Shown here one piece after another: positions 25,734 through 32,289 of a DNA stretch of 32,341 nt. Source of the stretch: Clostridium sp. 1001271st1 H5 (GTDB lineage Bacteria > Bacillota > Clostridia > Lachnospirales > Lachnospiraceae); assembly GCF_005845215.1 (NCBI RefSeq), contig NZ_SPHO01000037.1, positions 1-32,341 on the forward strand. Reading direction: 5' to 3'. Below the pieces are notes generated by a model. The model had not been told where the DNA came from. It searched no databases and was given only the letters and a program-made list of their open reading frames with translations. The position numbers and the translations under genes were made by a program. The first letter of the stretch is position 1, and each line of letters starts with the position of its first letter.

Positions 25734-26087
25734 TCAGTACAGGAATTCCTCCAGTCTGTAGCCCAGCTCCATCAGCCGCCGGTTGGATTCCCTGAGGGTA
25801 AGGTAGTAAAAATTGGCCGTTCCTTCCTGACGTACACCTACAATGCCCGCATCCTTTAATATTTTGAGATGATGGGAAATGGCCGGGCGGGAAAGACTGG
25901 TCCGCCTGGTGATTTCATTTACATTGAGGCCGTAGTGCTCGAACTGGATGGGACCCGGGTTCTGCCTGCTGTCAAGGGCTTCCTCTGTCAGTACCTCTAT
26001 GATGGACAGACGCATCTCATCGCCCAGGGCAATGAACAGCGGCATACAGGCATGAAAACGTTTCTGTAATTCCTGGGCAGTTGTCAT
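25734..26087 (-). CDS. ArsR-family transcriptional regulator
   Basis: A 117-residue winged-helix protein. The helix-turn-helix is seen in VNEITRRTSLSRPAISHHLK (57-76), and GIVGVRQEGTANFYYLTL forms the wing. The cysteine motif ELCVCDL of metal-sensing members is absent; only one Cys is present (HACMPL). It therefore probably does not sense arsenic- or cadmium-type metals. The ATG follows AAAGGAGG with 8 bases. A strong promoter and a palindrome over the predicted start site suggest autoregulation. The gene is divergent from the Tad locus, making it a candidate regulator of that locus. Confidence 0.88.
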   Translation of the reverse strand: MTTAQELQKRFHACMPLFIALGDEMRLSIIEVLTEEALDSRQNPGPIQFEHYGLNVNEITRRTSLSRPAISHHLKILKDAGIVGVRQEGTANFYYLTLRESNRRLMELGYRLEEFLY

Positions 26088-26102
26088 CTGCCGTTTCCTC
26101 CT

Positions 26103-26124
26103 TTGGTTTAAAAATTTGAACCAA
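26103..26124. promoter_or_regulatory. Palindromic operator of the ArsR-type gene
   Basis: TTGGTT (26103-26108) and AACCAA (26119-26124) form an inverted repeat with inner AAA/TTT symmetry, 22 bases overall. It covers the transcription start predicted from the promoter at 26129-26157, where a bound dimer would block transcription. Size and symmetry suit ArsR-family dimers. Confidence 0.65.
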
Positions 26125-26128
26125 ATTT

Positions 26129-26157
26129 ATTTTACCATGTATAGGATGGAAGGTCAA
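26129..26157 (-). promoter_or_regulatory. Sigma-A-type promoter of the ArsR-type gene
   Basis: On the minus strand TTGACC (26152-26157) and TAAAAT (26129-26134) are 17 bases apart. Transcription would start near 26122, inside the palindrome. Confidence 0.75.
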
Positions 26158-26178
26158 GGAAATCGGGGGTGAAATACA

Positions 26179-26198
26179 TAAAATCCACTAAAATCCAC
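26179..26198 (+). repeat. Two tandem decamers abutting the tad promoter
   Basis: TAAAATCCAC occurs twice without a gap (26179-26188 and 26189-26198), exactly one helical turn apart. The second copy ends two bases before the -35 hexamer at 26201. This geometry suits an activator that touches RNA polymerase; the protein is unknown. Confidence 0.6.
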
Positions 26199-26200
26199 CC

Positions 26201-26229
26201 TTGACATTTGCTGGAAAATCCTTCATAAT
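26201..26229 (+). promoter_or_regulatory. Sigma-A-type promoter of the Tad pilus locus
   Basis: A perfect TTGACA (26201-26206) and CATAAT (26224-26229) are 17 bases apart. Transcription would start near 26236, leaving a leader of about 150 bases before the prepilin peptidase ATG. It is divergent from the ArsR promoter, with the two -35 elements about 43 bases apart. Confidence 0.75.
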
Positions 26230-26235
26230 GGAACA

Positions 26236-26389
26236 ACATTCAACACAGTCTATTTCATGACAGTCTTATTTATTTCAATGGTTTTATTTACGTCAGCAGT
26301 ATTTGCATTGCCTGGTTCAGGCAGAAATTTCCTCAGAAAGACAACCGGTTAAAGAGAGAGGGGGGAGTGTATTCAGTTTACATTGTTTT
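26236..26389 (+). other. Long 5' leader of the tad transcript
   Basis: No gene is seen between the predicted start site and the prepilin peptidase ATG. A purine-rich run ends in GGGGGGAG at 26360-26366, but it is 23 bases from that ATG, too far for ordinary initiation. Two ACAGTCT copies occur near 26246-26268. No riboswitch fold was recognised. Confidence 0.35.
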
Positions 26390-26971
26390 ATGTCCTGTAC
26401 ACTGTATGGTATTCTGGCCTATTGCGCCCTTATGGATGTCAGGCATTACAGGATACCTAACAGGGCCCTGGCGGCCGCGGCCGCGGCAGGGCTGGCAGCT
26501 TCAGCAGGAGCCGGTATATACGGGGCGGGAGGTACCGGCTTATGGGCGGGAGATACCGGCTTATGGGCGGGGAGTACCGGACTTTGGACAGCAGCGGTGA
26601 TGATTGCAGCTTTCATGGTACGGACAATGTTGGCTGCGGCAGCCGGTTTCCCGTTTTTCCTGTTTCGCATGGTGGGAGCCGGGGATATTAAGTTCATGGC
26701 TGTTATGGCTGGCTGTTTTGGCCTGGAACGGGGATTTTGGTCCATGGCAATTGGTTTGTGTCTGGGAGCTATTCTGGCTCTTGGAAGGATGCTGCGGGAT
26801 GGCGGCATCTGTCGGAGATTCTTGTATTTGACTGCCTATATCAGGCGTTTGATTCAGAGTAAAGAAATTGAGGCGTATTACTGTCCGGAGCGGGATGGGT
26901 ATCAGTGCGTCATTCCATTGGGAGCATGCTTTTTTGCAGGGATGCTGATTACTGTGTTGTGGAAGGGATGA
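26390..26971 (+). CDS. tadV: Type IV prepilin peptidase (A24 family), TadV/CpaA-like
   Basis: Membrane aspartyl protease that removes the leader from Flp-type prepilins. The roughly 194-residue product has several hydrophobic helices and both catalytic aspartates: Asp16 in LMDVRHYRIPN and Asp99 in GAGDIKFM. Between them (about 48-66) lies a three-fold heptad, TGLWAG(D/S), encoded by a tandem 21-base repeat. The start is uncertain: ATG 26390 gives a normal N-terminus but has no well-spaced ribosome binding site, while an in-frame TTG at 26303 also lacks one. It opens the Tad operon. Confidence 0.85.
   Translation: MSCTLYGILAYCALMDVRHYRIPNRALAAAAAAGLAASAGAGIYGAGGTGLWAGDTGLWAGSTGLWTAAVMIAAFMVRTMLAAAAGFPFFLFRMVGAGDIKFMAVMAGCFGLERGFWSMAIGLCLGAILALGRMLRDGGICRRFLYLTAYIRRLIQSKEIEAYYCPERDGYQCVIPLGACFFAGMLITVLWKG
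26531..26593 (+). repeat. Tandem 21-base repeat, three copies, inside tadV
   Basis: Units 26531-26551, 26552-26572 and 26573-26593 share GTACCGGCTTATGGGCGGG or close variants. Copies one and two differ at only one or two bases, and the third is more diverged. The unit is a multiple of three, so copy-number change keeps the frame and alters the length of a loop or helix in the peptidase. Confidence 0.8.
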
Positions 26972-27027
26972 GTGTGGGGTGAACAGGTGCGTATGCACCG
27001 GACGGAAATGAGGTGAGAAACAAATAT

Positions 27028-28032
27028 ATGGTAAAGATTCTGGCAGTCTATGACGCCGACCCCGCCTTTGGGGAACGGCTTGCAGATTATGTGAACCAGA
27101 AAGAAAAGATTCCGTTTACGGCCATGGCATTTTCCAGCCTGGACAGGCTCAGGGAATATGGGGAGGAACATCCCATAGAAATATTGCTGGTAGACGAGTG
27201 TTCCAGAGCTTTGGTGGGTGATGTGAAGGCAGAGCAGGTCATGGTGCTGTGCGACGGGGAGCTGGTGGAAGGAATGGAGGCATTTCCCTCTATCTACAAG
27301 TACCAGTCCGGGGACTGTATTATGCGGGAGGTGCTGGCCTCCTACTGCAGCCGTCCGGTGGAGCCCACGCTGGCCCTTCTGGGGGCCAGGGCCCTGGTCA
27401 TGGGGGTATATTCCCCTGTGAACCGGTGCTTTAAGTCCTCCCTGGCCCTGACAATAGGGCAGGTGGCGGCAAAGAAGGAGGCGGTGCTGTATCTGAACCT
27501 GGAGGATTATTCTGGTTTTTCCAGGCTGATAAACAGCGGGTACAAGGCCGGTTTATCGGATGTGCTGTATTTGTACCGGCAGGGAGGATATAACTGGATG
27601 AGGTTAAAGTCCATGATTAGCAATTGGGGAAATATGGATTACATACCGCCGGTGCGGTATGCGGAGGACTTAAGCCAGGTGTCGCCGGAGGATATGGCGC
27701 AGCTCATAGACAGGATTGCAAGAGAAAGCGGTTATGACAGGCTGGTAGTGGACGTGGGCCAGATGGGAAGGGGAGCCCTGCCTGTTCTCTCCATGTGTGA
27801 TGTGGTCTATATGCCGGTCAGGGAGGACTGCATCTCGGCCGCCAAGCTAGAGGAGTTTGAGGAGTACCTGGAGGAGGCGGACGATACAGGAGTCAGGGAC
27901 AGGATTCAGAAGCTGAAGCTGCCCAGGCATACGGGAATCGGAAAGCGGGACGGCTATCTGGAGCAGCTGATATGGGGGGAGATGGGAGATTATGTGAGGC
28001 AGCTTTTAAATGGGAGACAGCCGGAACAGTAA
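27028..28032 (+). CDS. tadZ: TadZ/CpaE-like pilus assembly protein
   Basis: Predicted cytoplasmic protein that places the Tad machinery in the cell. The 334-residue product has an N-terminal receiver-like domain (about 1-110; VKILAVYDADPAFGERLADY and EILLVDECS). It then has a MinD/ParA-like domain (about 120-325). The expected P-loop position reads GVYSPVNRCFKSSLAL (126-141), which lacks the canonical GKGG(T/S)GK, as in some atypical TadZ proteins. VVDVGQMG and CDVVYMPVREDCIS match later ParA-type strands. The ATG at 27028 is preferred over GTG 27013, which lies within the ribosome binding site GAGGTGA. The gene is followed closely by the ATPase gene. Confidence 0.8.
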   Translation: MVKILAVYDADPAFGERLADYVNQKEKIPFTAMAFSSLDRLREYGEEHPIEILLVDECSRALVGDVKAEQVMVLCDGELVEGMEAFPSIYKYQSGDCIMREVLASYCSRPVEPTLALLGARALVMGVYSPVNRCFKSSLALTIGQVAAKKEAVLYLNLEDYSGFSRLINSGYKAGLSDVLYLYRQGGYNWMRLKSMISNWGNMDYIPPVRYAEDLSQVSPEDMAQLIDRIARESGYDRLVVDVGQMGRGALPVLSMCDVVYMPVREDCISAAKLEEFEEYLEEADDTGVRDRIQKLKLPRHTGIGKRDGYLEQLIWGEMGDYVRQLLNGRQPEQ

Positions 28033-28069
28033 GAGATGGAAAAGGAGCAGTGAGGAGGAGACGCAGGCC

Positions 28070-29254
28070 ATGGAAGAGGGGAAGCGTACGGGAAAGAGAG
28101 ACCGTGAAGGCGTCCGGTGGGTCATTAGGGAGCGTATCATGGAAGAATTGCAGGAAAGGCACCATATGGATGATGGGGAACTGCTGGAAATGATTGACAG
28201 GGCTATAGAGGACACGGGACAGGAAATGTTTCTGCCGTTAAAAGAACGGCTCTGGCTGAGGGGCAGCCTCTTTGACAGCTTCCGCCGCCTGGATATCCTG
28301 CAGGAACTGATTGACGACAGCTCGGTATCGGAAATCATGGTAAATGGGGCGGGAAAGATATTTATGGAGAAAAACGGAAGGATGGAATTGTGGAACAGGA
28401 ATTTTGAAAAACCGGAACAACTGGAGGATATCATACAGCAGATTGTAAGCCGGGTCAACCGTGTGGTGAATGTATCGTCGCCCATGGTGGATGCCAGGCT
28501 GGAGGACGGTTCCAGGGTTCACGTGGTGCTTCCTCCGGTTGCCCTGGATGGTCCGGTTGTGACCATAAGGAAATTCCCGGACCCGATTACCATGGAAAAG
28601 CTCATTCGCTTCGGAGCCATAAGCGCGGAGGCAGCGGGTTTTCTGGAACAGCTGGTGGAGGATGGGTGCAACATGTTCATCAGCGGAGGAACCAATTCCG
28701 GGAAAACCACGTTTTTAAATGCATTGTCTTCCTTCATACCCTCCGGCGAGCGGGTGATTACCATTGAAGATTCTGCTGAACTGCAGATTACACAGGTTCC
28801 TAATCTGGTGCGTCTGGAGACAAGGAACGCCAATACGGAGGGGGAAGGGGAAATTACCATGAGCCAGCTGATTAGGGCAGCCCTGCGCATGAATCCCAAC
28901 CGCATTGTGGTAGGTGAGGTAAGGGGAAGAGAGGCCCTGGACATGCTGCAGGCCATGAACACAGGCCATCCCGGCAGCCTTTCCACGGGGCATGGGAACA
29001 GCCCGCGGGATATGATAAGCAGGCTGGAAACCATGGTGCTGATGGCGGCGGACCTTCCGCTGGCAGCCATCAGAAACCAGATTGTGTCAGCGCTGGACAT
29101 CATGGTTCATCTGGGACGGCTGAAAGATGGGAAGAGAAGGGTTATATCCATTATGAGAATAGGAGGTTTGCAGAATGGAGAGGTGGAACTGGAACCATTG
29201 TTTGAATACGACGGGAAGGAGGACCGGCTTCGTCAGAAACAGGCCTGGGCTTAG
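28070..29254 (+). CDS. tadA: Tad secretion ATPase, TadA/CpaF family
   Basis: Hexameric ATPase that powers Flp pilus assembly. The 394-residue product shows Walker A GGTNSGKTT (206-214), the Asp box TIEDSAEL (231-238), Walker B RIVVGEVRG (278-286) and the His box TGHPGSLSTGH (298-308). The N-terminal region (about 60-190), with DDSSVSEIMVNG and FPDPITMEKLI, is typical of CpaF. ATG 28070 is 8 bases after GAGGAGGAG; an in-frame ATG at 28010 lies within tadZ and adds an unrelated stretch. The last 80 bases overlap the start of tadB. Confidence 0.93.
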   Translation: MEEGKRTGKRDREGVRWVIRERIMEELQERHHMDDGELLEMIDRAIEDTGQEMFLPLKERLWLRGSLFDSFRRLDILQELIDDSSVSEIMVNGAGKIFMEKNGRMELWNRNFEKPEQLEDIIQQIVSRVNRVVNVSSPMVDARLEDGSRVHVVLPPVALDGPVVTIRKFPDPITMEKLIRFGAISAEAAGFLEQLVEDGCNMFISGGTNSGKTTFLNALSSFIPSGERVITIEDSAELQITQVPNLVRLETRNANTEGEGEITMSQLIRAALRMNPNRIVVGEVRGREALDMLQAMNTGHPGSLSTGHGNSPRDMISRLETMVLMAADLPLAAIRNQIVSALDIMVHLGRLKDGKRRVISIMRIGGLQNGEVELEPLFEYDGKEDRLRQKQAWA

Positions 29255-30068
29255 AAGGAACCTGGTCAGGCAGGATATTGCCAGGAGTAAACCGGAAAAG
29301 AGGGCGCCCAGAGCCCGGCCTCCTGACAGGGAGGACTATGGTGTATACCGGCTTACGGCCAGAGAGTGGCTGGTATACGGGGCCTGGGGAGTGGGGACCT
29401 GCGGGCTGGTAAGCTATGTATTTTACCGCAGTGCGGTGATGTTTCTGTTTCTGATGCCTTTTGGGGCCTGTTATCCTTTATACCGGAGAAAGGATTTGAA
29501 GAAGGAGAGGGCCAGGCGTCTGGAACTGCAGTTCAAAGAGGGAATACAGGTGCTTTCGTCCTTTCTCAGTGCAGGGTATTCATTGGAAAATGGACTTGTA
29601 TTGAGCATAAAGGAGCTGGAAGTGCTGTATGGAAGAAGGGAGATGATTACAGAGGAGTTCCGGCTTTTGTCTGACGGAATCCGGATGAACCGTCCGGCAG
29701 AAGAGCTGTTCATGGATTTTGGCCATCGCAGCGGACTGGAGGATGTGGACAATTTTGCCCAGGTTCTTTCTGCGGCGAAACGAAGCGGAGGCGAGCTGGT
29801 GGAAATCATCCGCCAGACAGCGGGAATCATCCGGGATAAGGTACAGGTAAAGGAGGAAATACACACCATGCTGGCCTCCAGGGTATTTGAACAGAAAATC
29901 ATGAATCTGATACCGTTTCTGATTGTGCTCTACATTGACCTTACATCACCGGGATATTTCAGTGTGATGTACAGAACCTGGATGGGACGGGGAGTGATGA
30001 CTATGTGTCTGGCTGCTTATGCGGGTGCGCTGGTCCTGGCCGGAAAGATACTGGATATTGAGGTGTGA
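29175..30068 (+). CDS. tadB: Tad pilus membrane platform protein, TadB-like (T2SSF)
   Basis: Inner-membrane platform component of the pilus machine. The 297-residue product has a strongly basic N-terminus (about 15-50) and two helices (about 64-82 and 86-101). A cytoplasmic T2SSF domain follows (about 115-240), with FKEGIQVLSSFLSAGYSLEN and SAAKRSGGELVEIIRQTAGI. Two closing helices lie at about 241-256 and 272-290. The ATG at 29175 is 8 bases after a perfect AGGAGG (29161-29166), and no other ATG is found before the first helix. The 80-base overlap with tadA therefore looks real. Confidence 0.88.
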   Translation: MERWNWNHCLNTTGRRTGFVRNRPGLRRNLVRQDIARSKPEKRAPRARPPDREDYGVYRLTAREWLVYGAWGVGTCGLVSYVFYRSAVMFLFLMPFGACYPLYRRKDLKKERARRLELQFKEGIQVLSSFLSAGYSLENGLVLSIKELEVLYGRREMITEEFRLLSDGIRMNRPAEELFMDFGHRSGLEDVDNFAQVLSAAKRSGGELVEIIRQTAGIIRDKVQVKEEIHTMLASRVFEQKIMNLIPFLIVLYIDLTSPGYFSVMYRTWMGRGVMTMCLAAYAGALVLAGKILDIEV

Positions 30069-30093
30069 AGGGCAGATGAGGCGGAGGATAAAA

Positions 30094-31356
30094 ATGAGAA
30101 AACGGCCTGGGACAAAGCTTTATGCCTGGATTGGGAAAAAACAGATGATATGCCTGGCAGCCGGCCTGTTTATGGGAGTGGCCGCCCACCTGTGGCAGCG
30201 GGCGGACAGTGCGCTTCTGGAAGGCAGCATTCTGCCCAGGGGAAGCTACGGACAGGGGGACAGGACATACAGCCTGATGGTGGAGGGCCTTGGGGAGAAG
30301 GATATGCCCGTTGAAATGGTCCTGTCGGAACGGGTATATACCAAACAGGAGGCACGTAATGCGTACGAGGCTGTGATGGACCAGCTGCCGCAGCTTATTC
30401 TGGGAAATAATCCCACCCTTGAGGATGTAAGACAGAACCTGAACCTGCTTACATATCTGGAAAGCTACGGAATAAGACTCCGGTGGGAATCGGATGAACC
30501 GGAGCTGCTGGATTCCTTTGGCGAATTGCATGTAAAGGAGATAATGCAGAGGGGAATTGGGGAGCAGGGAATCCGGATTAACCTGCGTGTGCGCATGACA
30601 GAGGGAAACTGGCCGGAAGAATACGGACTGTCCGTATGCGTGAAGCCGCCGCTGCTTACAGAGGAGGAACAGAAGGAGACGGCATTTGCCGAGTTTTTGA
30701 GACAGGAGGATGAAAAACAGTCCTCCGCCGCTTATATGAAGCTTCCGTCAGAATATATGGGAAGGAGCCTGAAATACAGTCTGAGGGAAGAACCGGTTTT
30801 CCTTCATGTGATGGGATTGGGGGCAGCCGGAGCCATCTTATTCTTCTTCAGGGACCGGGCAGAGCAGCGGAACAGGGAAGAGGCGAGAAAGCGCCAGCTG
30901 GCGCTGGATTATCCGGAGGTATTGTCCAGGCTGACTATTTTTCTTGGGGCAGGCATGAGCATCCGGACGGCCTGGGATAAGATTGCACTGGAATATAACA
31001 TGATGGCAGAGCAGGGAAGGCGCAGGAAACGGCATGTATATGAAGAAATGTATGAAACCAGCTGCCAGATGAAGGGGGGAGTGCCGGAGGGAAAGGCGTT
31101 TGAGGAATTTGGACGGCGCTGCGCAATTCAGTCTTATATGAAGTTAGGCAGTCTGTTGGAGCAGAACCGCAAAAACGGTTCGAAGAATCTCAGGAATCTT
31201 CTGCGTGCGGAGACAGCAGATGCATTTGAACAGAGAAAGCACCAGGCCAGACGCCTGGGGGAGGAAGCGGGAACAAAACTGCTGCTTCCGCTGTTCATAC
31301 TCCTGTCAGTGGTCATGGTTATGATAGCTGTCCCGGCGCTGATGGAATTCAAATAA
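30094..31356 (+). CDS. tadC: TadC-like T2SSF protein with large extracytoplasmic insert
   Basis: Second platform protein of the Tad system. The 420-residue product is longer than a usual TadC (about 290-320). A first helix (about 17-33) is followed by about 200 residues predicted outside, then a helix (about 236-252). A T2SSF domain follows (about 268-375), with LDYPEVLSRLTIFLGAGMSI and EFGRRCAIQSYMKLGSLLEQ, and a last helix at about 394-414. The insert includes GIRLRWESDEPELLDSFGEL (about 126-145), like the strands of bacterial atrophied Ig-like domains. The ATG at 30094 is 6 bases after GGAGG; the in-frame ATGs at 30019 and 30076 are poorly placed. It is followed by the broken pilin gene. 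Confidence 0.85.
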   Translation: MRKRPGTKLYAWIGKKQMICLAAGLFMGVAAHLWQRADSALLEGSILPRGSYGQGDRTYSLMVEGLGEKDMPVEMVLSERVYTKQEARNAYEAVMDQLPQLILGNNPTLEDVRQNLNLLTYLESYGIRLRWESDEPELLDSFGELHVKEIMQRGIGEQGIRINLRVRMTEGNWPEEYGLSVCVKPPLLTEEEQKETAFAEFLRQEDEKQSSAAYMKLPSEYMGRSLKYSLREEPVFLHVMGLGAAGAILFFFRDRAEQRNREEARKRQLALDYPEVLSRLTIFLGAGMSIRTAWDKIALEYNMMAEQGRRRKRHVYEEMYETSCQMKGGVPEGKAFEEFGRRCAIQSYMKLGSLLEQNRKNGSKNLRNLLRAETADAFEQRKHQARRLGEEAGTKLLLPLFILLSVVMVMIAVPALMEFK

Positions 31357-31374
31357 AATACAAGGAGGAAGGCG

Positions 31375-31473
31375 ATGGAGTTAGGAAAGGAATTAAGGGA
31401 ATTCTGGGAGGATGAGCATGGGGTGGGGGTGATTGAGCTGGTGCTGGTATTGGTGGGAATATTTACCCCCTAA
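31375..31473 (+). pseudogene. flp: Truncated Flp-type (Flp1) pilin gene
   Basis: A strong ribosome binding site, AAGGAGG (31362-31368), precedes an ATG that encodes only 32 residues. The peptide opens MELGKELREFW and continues EDEHGVGVIELVLVL, the short leader, glycine-containing cleavage region and start of hydrophobic helix seen in Flp1-type pilins, with Glu five residues after the likely cut site. The frame ends in VGIFTP and a stop about ten residues into the helix. A normal pilin runs on for about 20-30 residues. Base composition changes at the same place. The gene is most likely broken by insertion, not a functional short peptide. Confidence 0.75.
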
Positions 31474-31543
31474 TTCACGCTATATATTATGTAGATACAG
31501 TGGAAATAGTGGAAATAGAGAAACAGTATAAACAGGAGTGTGT

Positions 31544-31822
31544 ATGAAGTACAGTGATGATTGCAAGGTGTATAGAATCAGATATTATAATGTATGGTTC
31601 TATTTATTTGCGAAAACAGAGATGGATGAGTATAAGATTAATATATTAGGCGAGCGTATAGGTATGGGAGATTCGATGATGATGAAGGATATTCATTGCT
31701 GGTGCACCAGACAAAATATAAGGTATAGAACAAAGTTCAAGTATCGAAAAGATTATCCAATATTAGCCAACATCTGGAATCTGTACTCGTATTGTCGCTT
31801 TAGGTGTGATCTTAAAAGGTAA
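31544..31822 (+). CDS. Hypothetical protein, A+T-rich, unknown family
   Basis: A 92-residue protein rich in Tyr, Arg, Lys and Met (FLFAKTEMDEYKINILGER; MKDIHCWCTRQNIRYRTKF). It has a CWC motif and several other Cys but no recognised domain. AGGAG (31534-31538) is 5 bases upstream of the ATG, and GTG 31538 is also in frame. Codon use is clearly more A+T-rich than in the Tad genes. I do not recognise it. Confidence 0.5.
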   Translation: MKYSDDCKVYRIRYYNVWFYLFAKTEMDEYKINILGERIGMGDSMMMKDIHCWCTRQNIRYRTKFKYRKDYPILANIWNLYSYCRFRCDLKR

Positions 31823-31903
31823 GTCTGGACAACCTTGTGGATAAATCATAAGGAGAAAAAGATTTAAGGGGATAACTGGTATTTATATATTTAGAAGCAG
31901 ATG

Positions 31904-31944
31904 AGCCAATCATGTTTTATTTACTAGAACATGGTTGGCTTTTT
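31904..31944 (+). terminator. Rho-independent terminator in the A+T-rich segment
   Basis: AGCCAATCATGTT (31904-31916) pairs with AACATGGTTGGCT (31928-31940), 13 pairs with one T-G. A T run follows to 31944. It lies 82 bases after the 92-residue gene and just upstream of the next gene. Confidence 0.85.
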
Positions 31945-31981
31945 GGCGTTAAAAAGTTCAAAGAAAAGGGGAGTGTGGTAA

Positions 31982-32257
31982 TTGAAGAAAATGGATGAAA
32001 AAAAGCTAAAAGAAGATTCGGGCTTTCCTTATGGATGGAATAAGGGAGATACCTGTGTGATGATCACAAACAAAACAAAAAAAAGTACCTGCGAATATAC
32101 GGTAGAGAGTTATGACGGGAGGTATTTTGGAGTACGAAGTCATACTGGACTTTATCATCGAGTTTCACCGTGGAGAATGTTTCGTACAAGGGAGGAGGCG
32201 GTTGAAACATTATTAGAATCAAAAGAACAAGGATATGGAGGAATGACATTAGGGTAG
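31982..32257 (+). CDS. Hypothetical protein, possible small beta-barrel
   Basis: A 91-residue protein of unknown family. Residues about 20-65 (GDTCVMITNK; YTVESYDGRYFGVRS) alternate in the manner of a small SH3-like barrel, and a helix follows, RTREEAVETLLESKEQGYGG. This is only a pattern reading. AAGGGGAG (31966-31973) is 8 bases before TTG 31982, so TTG is the likely start; ATG 31991 would be 17 bases away. It is 32 bases upstream of the next gene and probably in the same operon. Confidence 0.6.
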   Translation: MKKMDEKKLKEDSGFPYGWNKGDTCVMITNKTKKSTCEYTVESYDGRYFGVRSHTGLYHRVSPWRMFRTREEAVETLLESKEQGYGGMTLG

Positions 32258-32289
32258 AAGAAATTGAGATATTGAGGAGGTAGGAGACA

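Noticed and set aside
26228..26260. A ten-codon open frame as a tad leader peptide
   Set aside because: Its ATG overlaps the -10 box, so it would lie upstream of the predicted transcript start.
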